Position numbers and translations under genes: made by a program. Below are positions 7,682 to 17,300 of a DNA stretch of 64,000 nt, piece by piece. Each line of letters opens with the position of its first letter. Within the stretch, counting starts at the first letter, position 1. The stretch lies in the NCBI GenBank assembly GCA_947503935.1, contig CANNFR010000003.1, positions 62,001 through 126,000 of the forward strand. The letters are read 5' to 3'. The notes below the pieces were generated by a model. It made no database searches and was not told the DNA's origin. It worked only from the letters and a program-made list of their open reading frames with translations. Origin of the DNA: an uncultured Paracoccaceae bacterium (GTDB taxonomy: Bacteria; Pseudomonadota; Alphaproteobacteria; Rhodobacterales; Rhodobacteraceae).

Positions 7682-10261
7682 TCAGGTGGTGCCGGGCTTT
7701 GGCTCGGTCAGGGCCAGATGCGCGGCGGCCAGACGGGCAACCGGTACCCGGAAGGGCGAGCATGAGATATAATCGAACCCTGCATCGCGGCAGAATTTGA
7801 TGCTTTCGGGGTTGCCGCCATGTTCGCCGCAAACGGCCAGCGTGATATCGGGCCGCGCCTGCCGCCCCCGCGCCACGCCGATGCTGAGCAATTCACCCAC
7901 GCCGTCCTGATCGAGCATATGAAACGGATCCTCGGGAAAGACGCCTTGGCTGACATATGTCCCCATGAACTTGCCCGCGTCATCGCGTGACAGGCCATAG
8001 GCCATTTGCGTCAGATCATTGGTTCCAAAGGACAAAAAGGCACAATGCTGTGCAATCTCATGGGCCCGCAGCGCCGCGCGAGGGGTCTCGACCATCACCC
8101 CCAGCCGGAAATCGAAATCCTGACCCGTTTGGGTGCGAACGGTGGCGGCGACCGCATCGATCCGCGTTTTCACCAACTCAACCTCGCGCTTGGCGGACAC
8201 CAGCGGCAGCATGATCTCGGGCACGAAAGCCGCCCCGCGTTTGGAGGTCTCGATCGCGGCCTCGAAGATGGCGCGCGCCTGCATGTCGTAAATCTCGGGA
8301 ATGGTGATGCCCAACCGCACCCCGCGTAGGCCCAGCATCGGGTTGAATTCCGACAAAGCGTCGATCCGCTGTGTCACCACCGACAAAGGCAGATCCAGCG
8401 CTTCGGCAAGCTCGCGCATCCCCTCGCGATCCGAGGGCAGAAACTCGTGCAGCGGCGGGTCGAACAGGCGGATGCAGACGGGTTTGCCGCCCATGATGTC
8501 AAAGAGCGCGATGAAATCGGCGCGCTGCATCGGCAGCAGGCGGTCCAAAGCGGCGCGCCTGTCATCTGGTGTGCGCGCGAAGATCATCTCGCGCATGACC
8601 GTCAGGCGGTCATCTTCGAAGAACATGTGCTCTGTCCGGCAAAGGCCGATGCCTTCGGCCTTGAACGTGCGGGCCATCTGGGCGTCAGCAGGCGTGTCGG
8701 CATTTGCATGCACGCCGATATCGCGCACCGCGTCGGCCCAGCCCAGAAGCGCCTGGAACGCGTCGTCCAGCGCGGGTTCCAGCATGGCCACCTCCCCGGC
8801 CAGCGCCTCGCCCGCCGTGCCGTCGATGGTGATCGTATCGCCTTCGCGGAAGCTGCGGCCGTCATTGGCGCGGAGCGCCTTGTTGCGCCGGTCGATGGTG
8901 ATGCCGGACGCGCCGACCACGCAGGGCAGGCCAAGGCCACGGGCGATCACGGCGGCATGGCTGGTGATGCCGCCCCGTTCGGTCAGAACGGCGGCGGCAG
9001 CATGCATGCCCCGGATATCCTCGGGCGAGGTTTCGCGGCGCACCAGGATGCAGGCCTCGCCGCGTGACGCGCTGGCCTGGGCCGCGGCCGAGCTGAACAC
9101 CAGCTTGCCGGTCGCCGCACCCGGGCTGGCGGGAATACCGCGGGCGAAACTGTCGCGCGGGCCGGCCGGGTCGACCTGCGGATGCAAAAGTTCCGACAAG
9201 GCGCGCGGTTCGATCCGCAGCACGGCCTCGTCCGGGGCGATCACGCCGTCCTGCGCCAGGGCCACCGCAATGCGCACCGCCGCGCGCGAGGATCGCTGAA
9301 CGCGGACCGCATCGAGAATGCACAAAGCGCCGTCCTCAAGGGTGAATTCCACCTGCATTTCTTCGCGCAGATGCGTCCGGCAAGCCGCGCCGTGTGCTTT
9401 CAGCGCCGCGAACACGTCGGCGCATGTCTCTTCCAGCGACGGGCCGCGCGGGTCGCGGGTCAGGTACATCGAGCCGTTATTCTCCGACACCGCCTCGCGC
9501 CCCTGCGCCTGATCGCGATAGCGCCCGGTGATCTGTGGCTGGCCGGTCACCGCGCTGACGAACTGGATCACGCCCGAGCCGCTGGTGCCGGGACCCAGCC
9601 CCAGCGCCATTTTTTGCACCACCAGCCCCAGCCCGGCATCGGCGGGCGCGCCCTTGGCCTCGCGCAGAAGCCGCGCGGTCGTCCCCTCCCAAGCCCGCGC
9701 CATTGAGCGGAGCACCTCGGCCAGTTGCTGCGCGGGGTCTTGCGGAAAGGGCTCGTCCGTCTCGGCCTCATAGGCGGCGAGCGCTGCGGCCAGCGTTTCG
9801 GCCGATGCCTCGCCCGAAGGCAACATATCGGCATCCAGCCGCGCGACATGGGTGCCGTAGGCGCGGATGAAGCGTAAGTATAGTGCATCGGCCGCGACGG
9901 CACCGTGGCTGGCCTCAAGCTGGGCATGCAGCGCGTCGTTCATGCCGATGTTCAAGATCGCGCCGGGCCCGCCCCAATCGGGGTCCTGCGATGACGGCCT
10001 GACCGACACCAGCGGGCTGTCGCCGAACGTGGCCAGAAGGGTGCGCGTGTCGATCATCTGGCCACCCGCAATGGCGCGCACCGTATCGAAGCTGAGCGCG
10101 ACCGTCTGCGGCACCGGCATGTCCAGCCGGATCAACCTTTGCAGGCATTTGGCCCGCCCCCCGTGATGCGAGGGCGATATCGGGGCCGAGGGTGAGATCT
10201 CGGTGAACTCCGCAAGATCGATGTGTTTCTGCACTGCAGCACTGCCTTTCTTCGCAGTCAC
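7682..10261 (-). CDS. Pyruvate phosphate dikinase-like protein (PEP-utilising)
   Basis: About 859 residues. The C-terminal two thirds match pyruvate phosphate dikinase: the phosphohistidine loop GGITSHAAVIARG and the PEP/pyruvate barrel with GLCRTEHMFFEDDR, FGTNDLTQMAYGLSRDDA and the catalytic Cys in CGEHGG. The N-terminal ATP-grasp part is divergent: GGRAKCLQRL replaces the usual GGKGANLAEM, and the segment normally rich in basic and Met residues reads SVRPSSQDPDWGGPGAILN. It may be a specialised dikinase or a regulatory paralogue. The start is uncertain. An ORF reaching 10351 would overlap a strong hairpin, so GTG at 10261 is used; GTG 10234, with a weak AAAGG upstream, is an alternative. 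Confidence 0.85.
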   Translation of the reverse strand: MTAKKGSAAVQKHIDLAEFTEISPSAPISPSHHGGRAKCLQRLIRLDMPVPQTVALSFDTVRAIAGGQMIDTRTLLATFGDSPLVSVRPSSQDPDWGGPGAILNIGMNDALHAQLEASHGAVAADALYLRFIRAYGTHVARLDADMLPSGEASAETLAAALAAYEAETDEPFPQDPAQQLAEVLRSMARAWEGTTARLLREAKGAPADAGLGLVVQKMALGLGPGTSGSGVIQFVSAVTGQPQITGRYRDQAQGREAVSENNGSMYLTRDPRGPSLEETCADVFAALKAHGAACRTHLREEMQVEFTLEDGALCILDAVRVQRSSRAAVRIAVALAQDGVIAPDEAVLRIEPRALSELLHPQVDPAGPRDSFARGIPASPGAATGKLVFSSAAAQASASRGEACILVRRETSPEDIRGMHAAAAVLTERGGITSHAAVIARGLGLPCVVGASGITIDRRNKALRANDGRSFREGDTITIDGTAGEALAGEVAMLEPALDDAFQALLGWADAVRDIGVHANADTPADAQMARTFKAEGIGLCRTEHMFFEDDRLTVMREMIFARTPDDRRAALDRLLPMQRADFIALFDIMGGKPVCIRLFDPPLHEFLPSDREGMRELAEALDLPLSVVTQRIDALSEFNPMLGLRGVRLGITIPEIYDMQARAIFEAAIETSKRGAAFVPEIMLPLVSAKREVELVKTRIDAVAATVRTQTGQDFDFRLGVMVETPRAALRAHEIAQHCAFLSFGTNDLTQMAYGLSRDDAGKFMGTYVSQGVFPEDPFHMLDQDGVGELLSIGVARGRQARPDITLAVCGEHGGNPESIKFCRDAGFDYISCSPFRVPVARLAAAHLALTEPKPGTT

Positions 10262-10328
10262 AGCATACGGGACTTCGGGTGTCAGGCAAGCGTGACGTTT
10301 CGGCGCTGGTGAGTGCTGATCCGTCAGA

Positions 10329-10349
10329 GCGGGGGTTTCACACCCCCGC
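10329..10349 (-). terminator. Hairpin downstream of glyS
   Basis: GCGGGGGT (10329-10336) pairs with ACCCCCGC (10342-10349) around a 5-nt loop, 66 nt beyond the glyS stop. It is GC-rich and near a GATATTTTTGTCAGAAG stretch of a kind I recall as frequent at gene ends in Rhodobacteraceae. No U-run follows on the minus strand, so termination is plausible rather than proven. Confidence 0.55.
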
Positions 10350-10414
10350 ACCCCCGTGGGATATTTTTGTCAGAAGGAAGACAGAGGCGAAATCGATGAG
10401 GGATCGGTTTTTTG

Positions 10415-12688
10415 TCAGCCTTCCAGCTTGGTCAGGTCCGCCACTGACAGGCAGATGGTGCGGATGCGGTGCAGCAGGTTCAGGCGGTTGCGGCGGACGG
10501 CCTGGTTTTCGGTATTCACTTGAACCGCCTCGAAAAAAGCGTCGATCGGCGCGCGGAGGTCGGCCATGGCCTCCATAGCTTTTTCGAATTCCTCCGCCTC
10601 CATAGCGGGCGCGATCTGCGCCTCGGCCTTGTCGAGCGCGGTGAAGAGGGCGGTTTCCGCAGGGTCCTCGGCGAATTTCGGGTCGGCGCCGTAGGAGTAT
10701 TCGACCCCGTCCTTCTCCTCGGCCTGGGTCAGGAGGTTGTTGGCGCGCTTGAAGCCCTGCAGCAGGTTTTCACCGTCATCGGTCTTGAGGAAGGCCGACA
10801 GCGCCTCGGCCCGTTTGACGACGAGGGTGAGGTCGTCATTGTTCGGCATGGCGAGAACAGCGTCGATCACGTCGTGGCGGACGCCTTCATCGCGCAGGTG
10901 GACCTTGAGGCGGTCGTGGAGGAAGGAGAGAAGATTAGAAACGACAGACAGTTTCTTATTGGTCCATTCAGCTTCCATTTTGGCATCGCGTTCCGCCGTT
11001 TCCCGTAAGGTCAACTGGTCACTCCAGGAGGTTCCGACCTTCTGGGTTTCTTCTGTCATCACTGACTGCGGCGCGGCAGGACGCGTATCATCATGGTCCT
11101 CTTCTTCTTGCATTTTTAGAATAACTTCCTCGTAGGGCCCATGCTCAGCCAAAAGCATTACCTCATCAATTTGTCGGGTGCTTACTAGAAGAAGCGGAAT
11201 TCGAAGGCTGTTGGCAAGCACCAACCGAATAGCCCCCAGCGCCGCCCGCCGCAGCGCGAACGGGTCCTTACTCCCGGTCGGCTTTTCGTCGATAGCCCAG
11301 AACCCCATCAGCGTGTCGATCTTGTCGGCCAGCGCCACGGTGACCGAGATGGGGTGGGTCGGCACTTCGTCGGAGGGGCCCAGCGGCTTGTAGTGCATCT
11401 CGCAGGCTTCAGGCACGCCGTCGTCGTGGCCGGCGGCCTCGGCATAATAGCGGCCCATCAGGCCCTGGAGTTCGGGGAATTCGCCGACCATCTCGGATTG
11501 CAGATCGGCTTTGCAGATGCGGGCGGCCTCGGCGGCGAGGTCTGGCTTGGCACCGACAAGGGGGGCAATCTCCCGCGCCAGAGCCTCGATCCGCTGCACG
11601 CGGTCCATCTGCGAGCCGAGCTTGTTGTGGAAGGTGACGTTCTCCAGCCCCTTGGCCATCCCCTCCAAGCCCACCGTTTTGACGGTGCGCAGGTCATTCT
11701 CCCAAAAGAACTTCGCGTCCGACAGCCGCGCCGACAGCACCTTTTGGTTGCCCGCCAGAATGGTCGCGCCATGATCGGCGGTCTCGCGGTTGGCGACAGT
11801 GATGAAGCGCTCAATCCGGCCCGTTTTCGGGTTGCGGACCGAGAAGAACTTTTGGTGCTCGCGCATCGAGGTTTGCAGCACCTCGGGCGGCAGGTCGAGG
11901 AATTGGGCGTCAATCTGGCCCATCAGGACTACCGGCCATTCGACCAGCCCGGCCACCTCGGCCAGAAGCGCACGGTCTTCGACCACCTCAAGCCCCGCGG
12001 CGAAGGCCTGGTTCTGGGCATCGTTCAGGATCTGCGCCTCACGCTCGGCCGCATCCAGCAGCACATGGGCGCGCTTCAGTTTGGCGGCGTAGTCGTCGAA
12101 CGACGTCACTGCAAAGCGGTCGGGCGCCATGAAGCGGTGACCGGCGGTGGTGTTGCCCGCCTTGATGCCGCCGACCTCAAGCGCGACCACCTCGGCGCCG
12201 CCCTCATCGCTGAGCAGGCAGAGGATCGACTGCAGCGGTCGGACCCAGCGCAAGGTGCCCGCCCCCCAGCGCATGGATTTGGGCCAGGGGAAATCGCGGA
12301 TAACGGCGTCCAGCACCTCGGCCACGATGGTGGCGGCGGGGCGGCCCGGGCGTTCGATCACGGCGAAGAGCACGTCGCCCTTGGGTGTCGGCCGGGTTTC
12401 CAACTGGTCGCGGGTCAGCCCGGTTGAGCGCAAGAACCCCTCAAGCGCCTTTTCCGGTGCATCGGCGCGGGGGCCCTTGCGCTCTTCGCGCTGCGTGGGG
12501 CTTTCGGCCGTCAGCCCCTGCACGGTCAGCGCCAGACGGCGCGGGGTGGAAAAGGCGGCCGCCCCCGCATAGGTTAGCCCGGCCTCGACCAGCCCGTCGG
12601 TCACCCGCTTTTTCAGCGCCTCGCGGGCATTGGCCTGCATCCGGGCGGGGATCTCCTCGGAGAAGAGTTCGATCAGAAGATCGGGCAT
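10415..12688 (-). CDS. glyS: Glycyl-tRNA synthetase beta subunit
   Basis: A 757-residue beta subunit of the tetrameric (alpha2-beta2) glycyl-tRNA synthetase, which charges tRNA-Gly in the cytoplasm. Typical features are the start MPDLLIELFSEEIPARMQ, EERKGPRAD, the SMRWG segment, EFPELQGLMGRYYA and the anticodon-binding C-terminus with FFEAVQVN. Residues about 497-587 carry an insertion relative to the family form I know, rich in Glu, Lys and Thr (around KMQEEEDHDDTRP and ERDAKMEAEWTNKK), in visibly lower-GC DNA (10930-11200). This makes the protein longer than the common 690-residue form. It lies in line with glyQ, separated by the DUF6446 gene. Confidence 0.97.
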   Translation of the reverse strand: MPDLLIELFSEEIPARMQANAREALKKRVTDGLVEAGLTYAGAAAFSTPRRLALTVQGLTAESPTQREERKGPRADAPEKALEGFLRSTGLTRDQLETRPTPKGDVLFAVIERPGRPAATIVAEVLDAVIRDFPWPKSMRWGAGTLRWVRPLQSILCLLSDEGGAEVVALEVGGIKAGNTTAGHRFMAPDRFAVTSFDDYAAKLKRAHVLLDAAEREAQILNDAQNQAFAAGLEVVEDRALLAEVAGLVEWPVVLMGQIDAQFLDLPPEVLQTSMREHQKFFSVRNPKTGRIERFITVANRETADHGATILAGNQKVLSARLSDAKFFWENDLRTVKTVGLEGMAKGLENVTFHNKLGSQMDRVQRIEALAREIAPLVGAKPDLAAEAARICKADLQSEMVGEFPELQGLMGRYYAEAAGHDDGVPEACEMHYKPLGPSDEVPTHPISVTVALADKIDTLMGFWAIDEKPTGSKDPFALRRAALGAIRLVLANSLRIPLLLVSTRQIDEVMLLAEHGPYEEVILKMQEEEDHDDTRPAAPQSVMTEETQKVGTSWSDQLTLRETAERDAKMEAEWTNKKLSVVSNLLSFLHDRLKVHLRDEGVRHDVIDAVLAMPNNDDLTLVVKRAEALSAFLKTDDGENLLQGFKRANNLLTQAEEKDGVEYSYGADPKFAEDPAETALFTALDKAEAQIAPAMEAEEFEKAMEAMADLRAPIDAFFEAVQVNTENQAVRRNRLNLLHRIRTICLSVADLTKLEG

Positions 12689-12691
12689 GAC

Positions 12692-13156
12692 TTAGTTCTC
12701 CAACGTGCCGTTCAGCTGGTGCCAGGCATAGGCACGGCCGTCGCGCATGACGGCGATGATGCGGTCGACACCGCGCGTGATGTCGCGCTGGCCCAGAAAC
12801 GCCACCGCATCGCCAGCTTCAAGCGCGGCACCGATGGCGGCGGCATCGTAGCACTCGAACCAGCCGGGGCCGTTTAATGGCACCGCATCCTCGGCGATCT
12901 CATAGGATTCCGTCAGCGTGCCCAGCGAAACGGGCATGGTGAAACACGCCCGGAACCTGAGCGGTGAGCTGTCGGCATCGATCCCCTCGAAATCAGCCAC
13001 GGGGATGGTTTCCGTCGTGCCCGCAACGGTGGTGATCGTCACCTCCTGCTGGGCGTTCACGGGCTCGTAAAAGCCATAGACCTGAAGGTAATACATCGCC
13101 GCGCCGGCGATTACGGCCGCACTCACGATCGATCCCGCCGCCCATTTGCCATTCAC
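12692..13156 (-). CDS. DUF6446 family membrane-anchored protein
   Basis: A 154-residue protein with one N-terminal membrane helix ([20 protein letters not shown]) and a periplasmic domain containing CFTMP and [22 protein letters not shown]. The GTG start at 13156 overlaps the glyQ stop (GTGA), indicating translational coupling, and the gene ends 4 nt before glyS. I recognise it as the small gene that sits between glyQ and glyS in Rhodobacteraceae (DUF6446), of unknown function. The start with the overlap is preferred over longer in-frame codons. Confidence 0.8.
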   Translation of the reverse strand: MNGKWAAGSIVSAAVIAGAAMYYLQVYGFYEPVNAQQEVTITTVAGTTETIPVADFEGIDADSSPLRFRACFTMPVSLGTLTESYEIAEDAVPLNGPGWFECYDAAAIGAALEAGDAVAFLGQRDITRGVDRIIAVMRDGRAYAWHQLNGTLEN

Positions 13157-14079
13157 GTCGCACCCCCGGCTTCCGTCGTCACAAACGCATCGGCGCATTT
13201 CTTGGCCAGTGCGCGGACCCGGCCGATATAGGCCTGCCGTTCGGTGACAGAGATCACGCCGCGCGCGTCGAGCAGGTTAAAGAGGTGACTGGCCTTGATG
13301 CATTGGTCATAGGCCGGATGGGCCATGACGATCGTCTTGCCCGTTTTGGGGTCTTCGGCGGGGGCCGAGAGGATACGGTCGCATTCCGCCTCCGCATGTT
13401 CGAAATGTTCAAGCAACATGTCCGTATCGGCGATGTCGAAGTTCCAGCGGGAGTATTCCCGTTCGGTTTGTGCAAAGACATCACCATAGGTCAGTGCGAT
13501 TTCGGTCTGCGGATCATTGAAGGGCATGTCCATCACATGGTCCACACCCAGCACATACATGGCCAGCCGTTCCAGCCCGTAAGTCAGCTCGCCCGAGACG
13601 GGGTGGCAATCATGCCCGCCGACCTGCTGGAAATAGGTAAACTGGCTGACCTCCATGCCGTCGCACCACACCTCCCAGCCCAGACCCCAGGCGCCGAGGG
13701 TAGGGCTTTCCCAATCGTCCTCAACAAAGCGGATGTCGTGCAGGGCGGGGTCGATCCCGATGGCAGTGAGCGAGCCCAGATAAAGCTCCTGCAGGTCCGG
13801 GGGCGAGGGTTTGATGATCACCTGGAACTGATAGTAGTGCTGCAGCCGGTTCGGGTTCTCGCCATAGCGCCCATCGGTCGGGCGGCGCGAGGGTTGCACA
13901 TAGGCCGCGGCCCAGGGCCGGTTTCCCAGCGCGCGCAAGGTCGTCGCAGGGTGGAACGTGCCCGCCCCCACCTCCATGTCATAGGGTTGCAGCACGGCGC
14001 AGCCCTTGGCCGCCCAATAGGCCTGAAGGCGCAGGATAATCTCCTGAAAACTGCGGGGCGCGGTCGGGGCCGGTTCGGG
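13153..14079 (-). CDS. glyQ: Glycyl-tRNA synthetase alpha subunit
   Basis: A 308-residue alpha subunit carrying the class II catalytic core. Motifs include [60 protein letters not shown] and [20 protein letters not shown]. The start at 14079 is chosen because GAGG lies 8 nt upstream and the protein then has the usual family length; in-frame ATG 14118 and TTG 14157 lack a ribosome binding site. It is first in a glyQ-DUF6446-glyS operon and diverges from the secreted gene at 14243. Confidence 0.96.
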   Translation of the reverse strand, partial: PEPAPTAPRSFQEIILRLQAYWAAKGCAVLQPYDMEVGAGTFHPATTLRALGNRPWAAAYVQPSRRPTDGRYGENPNRLQHYYQFQVIIKPSPPDLQELYLGSLTAIGIDPALHDIRFVEDDWESPTLGAWGLGWEVWCDGMEVSQFTYFQQVGGHDCHPVSGELTYGLERLAMYVLGVDHVMDMPFNDPQTEIALTYGDVFAQTEREYSRWNFDIADTDMLLEHFEHAEAECDRILSAPAEDPKTGKTIVMAHPAYDQCIKASHLFNLLDARGVISVTERQAYIGRVRALAKKCADAFVTTEAGGAT

Positions 14080-14242
14080 CATAGGGGAAACCTCGGGCGG
14101 GATGGGTGCGGCATCCATAGGCAACACTTTGGGAAGGGTCAATTGCCGGTTAAGCAAGAGTTGTTACCAAGCCGCGCGACCTCTGCTAGGGTCGCGCGCG
14201 GAATCGTACGGGCGTTGCGGCCCCAATAAGACGGCAAGGGTT

Positions 14243-15994
14243 ATGACAAAGATATTCTACACAGTGATTTTGGCGCTGACATTGGCGGCTGGCAGCGCGC
14301 GGGCGCAAGATACATGGATCCAGATCGAGGCATTGCCGACCTTGACCCAGGCGGAGGAGCGCGCGCGGGCGTGGTCATCAGCATTTCCGGATGTGAACGG
14401 GTTTCGGCTGGCCTCGGGCTGGTATGCCGTCGCGGTCGGGCCATACTCGGAAGAGGGGGCGGCCAACCGGCTTTTCGCGCTCCGCAGCGAGCGGTTGATC
14501 CCCTCCGACAGCTTCATCGCCGATGGCGGCAGTTTTCGGGCGCGGTTCTGGCCGGTTGGCGGGGGCGCCATCGCCCCGGTCGCGCCCGAGGCGCCGGAGG
14601 CCGAGCAACCCGCCGAACCGGCGGGTCAGGTGATTGTGATCCAGCCCCCTCAGCCCGAGGTCATTCCCGATGAGACCCGGGCCGAGGCGCGGCGGAGCGA
14701 GGCTCAGCTGAATGCCGACCAACGCAAGGAATTGCAGGTCGCCCTGCAATGGTTCGGGTTTTACAACGCGGCGATTGACGGGGCGTTCGGCCGCGGCACC
14801 CGCGCCTCGATGGCCGCATGGCAGGCCGCCAACGGCTATGAAGAGACCGGCGTCTTGACCACGCGCCAGCGGGGCGCGTTGAATGCCGCTTACCGGGCCG
14901 ATCTGGATGCGCTGGGCCTCGGCCGGGTCGTGGAAAACCGCGCGGGGATCGAGATCGAGATGCCGATCCGTCTGGTGGAATTTGACGATTACGCCCCGCC
15001 CTTCGTGCGATATGGCGAGAAGGACGGGTCGGGCATCCAGGTGCTGTTGATCAGCCAGGAGGGCACGCAGGCGACGCTCGATGGGCTTTATGATGTCATG
15101 CAAACGCTTGAGATCGTGCCTTTGGAAGGTCCGCGCCAGCGCGAGGGCCGCAGTTTCACGCTGACCGGCCAGAACGCCCAGATTCACAGCACCAGCTATG
15201 CGCGGCTGGATGACGGGATGATCAAGGGCTTCACGCTGATCTACCCGCCCGACCAGGCCGAACGCATGATGCGCGCGGCCCAGATCATGCGCGATACGCT
15301 GCAATCCATCGGCCCGGCGCTGGACCCGACCCTCGGCGCGCGTGAGGCCGTGCAGTCGCGCGATCTGCTGTCGGGCCTGGAAATCCGGCAGCCTGACCGG
15401 ACGCGCAGCGGGGTCTACATCGATCCGCAGGGCGCCGTTCTGACGATGGCCGAGGCTGTGCGCGGATGTGCCCGCGTCACGCTGGACGATCTTTATGAAG
15501 CGACTGTGGTGGCCGAGGACGCGGCTTCGGGCTTGGCCCTTTTGCGGCCCGAAGAGGACCTCGCCCCGCTTGGTGTCGCGAAATTGGCGCTGGACGCGCC
15601 GCGGATCGGCGGGGCGGCGGCCGTCGCCGGCTTTCCGTTCGGGTCAGCTCTGCCATCGGCCACGTTGACCAATGGCACGATAGAGGATGTCGCAGGCCTA
15701 TCGGGAGAGCAGAACCTGTTGCGCCTGCAAGCCGAGACCGAGGCGGGCGATGCCGGTGGCCCGGTCCTCGACCCGGCCGGGAATGTGGCCGGTGTGCTGA
15801 TGCCGGCACCTGAAGATACCACACGCCAGTTGCCCCCCGGTGTGCGCTTCGCGGTCAAGGCCGGTGCGGCGCAAGCATTTCTGTCCGAGCAGGGCATCGA
15901 TGCGGTAGCAGAACCCGGCGCACCAGCCCTCGCCCCGCCCGATCTGACACAAGCGGCGATGGCGATGACGGTCCTTGTTTCATGCTGGAATTGA
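14243..15994 (+). CDS. Secreted SPOR/peptidoglycan-binding protein with inactive trypsin-like domain
   Basis: A 583-residue exported protein. Residues 1-22 form a signal peptide ending in ARA-QD. Residues 23-110 resemble a SPOR domain (WIQIEALPTL, FRLASGWYAVAVGPY). Residues 156-218 are a PG_binding_1 domain (LQVALQWFGFYNAAIDGAFGRGTR). From residue 392 a trypsin-like fold follows, with a SGLALLRP strand and a late GDAGGPV loop; the nucleophile Ser of GDSGGPV is Ala504, so it should be proteolytically dead. A Pro/Glu-rich linker lies near residues 113-150. It may act as a cell-wall-localised binding protein. It is monocistronic and divergent from glyQ. Confidence 0.85.
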   Translation: MTKIFYTVILALTLAAGSARAQDTWIQIEALPTLTQAEERARAWSSAFPDVNGFRLASGWYAVAVGPYSEEGAANRLFALRSERLIPSDSFIADGGSFRARFWPVGGGAIAPVAPEAPEAEQPAEPAGQVIVIQPPQPEVIPDETRAEARRSEAQLNADQRKELQVALQWFGFYNAAIDGAFGRGTRASMAAWQAANGYEETGVLTTRQRGALNAAYRADLDALGLGRVVENRAGIEIEMPIRLVEFDDYAPPFVRYGEKDGSGIQVLLISQEGTQATLDGLYDVMQTLEIVPLEGPRQREGRSFTLTGQNAQIHSTSYARLDDGMIKGFTLIYPPDQAERMMRAAQIMRDTLQSIGPALDPTLGAREAVQSRDLLSGLEIRQPDRTRSGVYIDPQGAVLTMAEAVRGCARVTLDDLYEATVVAEDAASGLALLRPEEDLAPLGVAKLALDAPRIGGAAAVAGFPFGSALPSATLTNGTIEDVAGLSGEQNLLRLQAETEAGDAGGPVLDPAGNVAGVLMPAPEDTTRQLPPGVRFAVKAGAAQAFLSEQGIDAVAEPGAPALAPPDLTQAAMAMTVLVSCWN

Positions 15995-16036
15995 TAGCCC
16001 GGGCCTCGTGGACCCGGATTTGACCGTGCGGAGCGC

Positions 16037-17236
16037 TTAGCGCACGCCAAGCCCCGTGCGCATCAGGCTGCGCCGAACCGGCGCGGCCTGGTAAAGCGCG
16101 TTCAGCGCCATGGCCCGTGCGTCACGCAAGACCTGCTCACCCACCATTGAGGCGCGGTTCAGCGCGTCGATCCCCGCCACCCGCGCCTGCACATCGGGCC
16201 ATCTGCGCCGGTGATAGGCCTTGAGCATTGCGGGCGTGCCCAATGCGGATGGATCGGCCTGGGCCAGATCGATAAGCGCGGCGATATCGGCCAGGCTCAT
16301 ATTCAAACCCTGCGCGCCGATTGGCGGCACGACATGGGCGGCCTCGGCGATCAGCGCGGTCCGCTGCCCCTCAAAGCGCGACGCGATCTGGCTGATGATC
16401 GGCCAGAGCGTGCGGCGTGACGCCAAGGTCAGCGGCCCCAGAACATGACAAGACCGCTCGTTCATCGCCGCCTCGAACGCGTCCTCGTCAAGCTGCGACA
16501 GGCGGACGGCCTCGGGCCCTTTTTCCATCCAGACAACAGCAGAGGATGGTTGGCCTTGATAGTCGGGCAGAGGCACCAGGGTGAAGGGCCCGCCCGAACG
16601 GTGAATCTCGGTTGAGACATTTTCGTGCGGGATCGGGTGGGTGACGGCGAAGGCCAACGCTTTCTGGCCGTAGCGCGTGGTGCGCACTGGAATATCCAAA
16701 GCCTCGCGCACGGGCGAATTCCGCCCATCTGCCGCGATCAGCAGACGCGCCGAAACTCGCGCGCCATCCGACAGGGTCACCAGCGCCCCGGCCTCGCGGG
16801 TCATCACGCGCGCAGTGCCGGTGCCGGGGCGAAAGCTGACATTGGGAAGCGCGCCCAGACGAGCCACCATTTCGCGGCGGAGAAGCCAGTTGGGCAGGTT
16901 CCATCCGAACGGTGCGTCCGAGATGTCGGCGGCGTCGAAATCCTTGGTCAGCCGGGGTTCGGCGACCTTTCCGCCTGCATCGACGATCCGCATGACTTGC
17001 AGGGGCGTGGCATGGGGCGCAAGGCTGCTCCAGAGGCCTGCCGCCTCCAGCACCGCCCGGGCCGGTTGCAGAAATGCGGTTGTGCGTAGGTCGGCGCCCT
17101 CGGCCTCCCGCGCGGTGACGGGTGGCGCGGGGTCGACGCAGACCATCTTGTAACCGGCGGCCCCGAACGCTGCCGCCGCCGCAAGGCCGGACACGCCGCC
17201 GCCGGAAATCAGGATATCGGTCTTCTCAAGCGCCAT
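16037..17236 (-). CDS. UbiH/UbiF/VisC/COQ6-family FAD-dependent monooxygenase
   Basis: A 399-residue flavoprotein, probably a ring hydroxylase of ubiquinone synthesis. The N-terminus has the dinucleotide fold (ILISGGGVSGLAAAAAFGAAG) and the middle has ADGRNSPVRE, the DG motif of FAD monooxygenases. The usual GDAAH-HPxxGQG loop appears as AEAAHVVPPIGAQGLNM, with Glu in place of Asp and Pro in place of the second His. The start at 17236 has GAGGG five to six nt upstream; a TTG further up is unlikely. Which ring position it hydroxylates cannot be told. Confidence 0.88.
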   Translation of the reverse strand: MALEKTDILISGGGVSGLAAAAAFGAAGYKMVCVDPAPPVTAREAEGADLRTTAFLQPARAVLEAAGLWSSLAPHATPLQVMRIVDAGGKVAEPRLTKDFDAADISDAPFGWNLPNWLLRREMVARLGALPNVSFRPGTGTARVMTREAGALVTLSDGARVSARLLIAADGRNSPVREALDIPVRTTRYGQKALAFAVTHPIPHENVSTEIHRSGGPFTLVPLPDYQGQPSSAVVWMEKGPEAVRLSQLDEDAFEAAMNERSCHVLGPLTLASRRTLWPIISQIASRFEGQRTALIAEAAHVVPPIGAQGLNMSLADIAALIDLAQADPSALGTPAMLKAYHRRRWPDVQARVAGIDALNRASMVGEQVLRDARAMALNALYQAAPVRRSLMRTGLGVR

Positions 17237-17300
17237 ATGTCCCTCTTTCGCAGCCAAGCCAGCTAAAAGACTTTTCCGTCCGTCCGCAAGCGGCGGGGTG

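Noticed and set aside
10262-10351. N-terminal extension of the PPDK-like ORF
   Set aside because: It would be translated from the stem of a strong hairpin and does not resemble a PPDK N-terminus; the downstream GTG is preferred.
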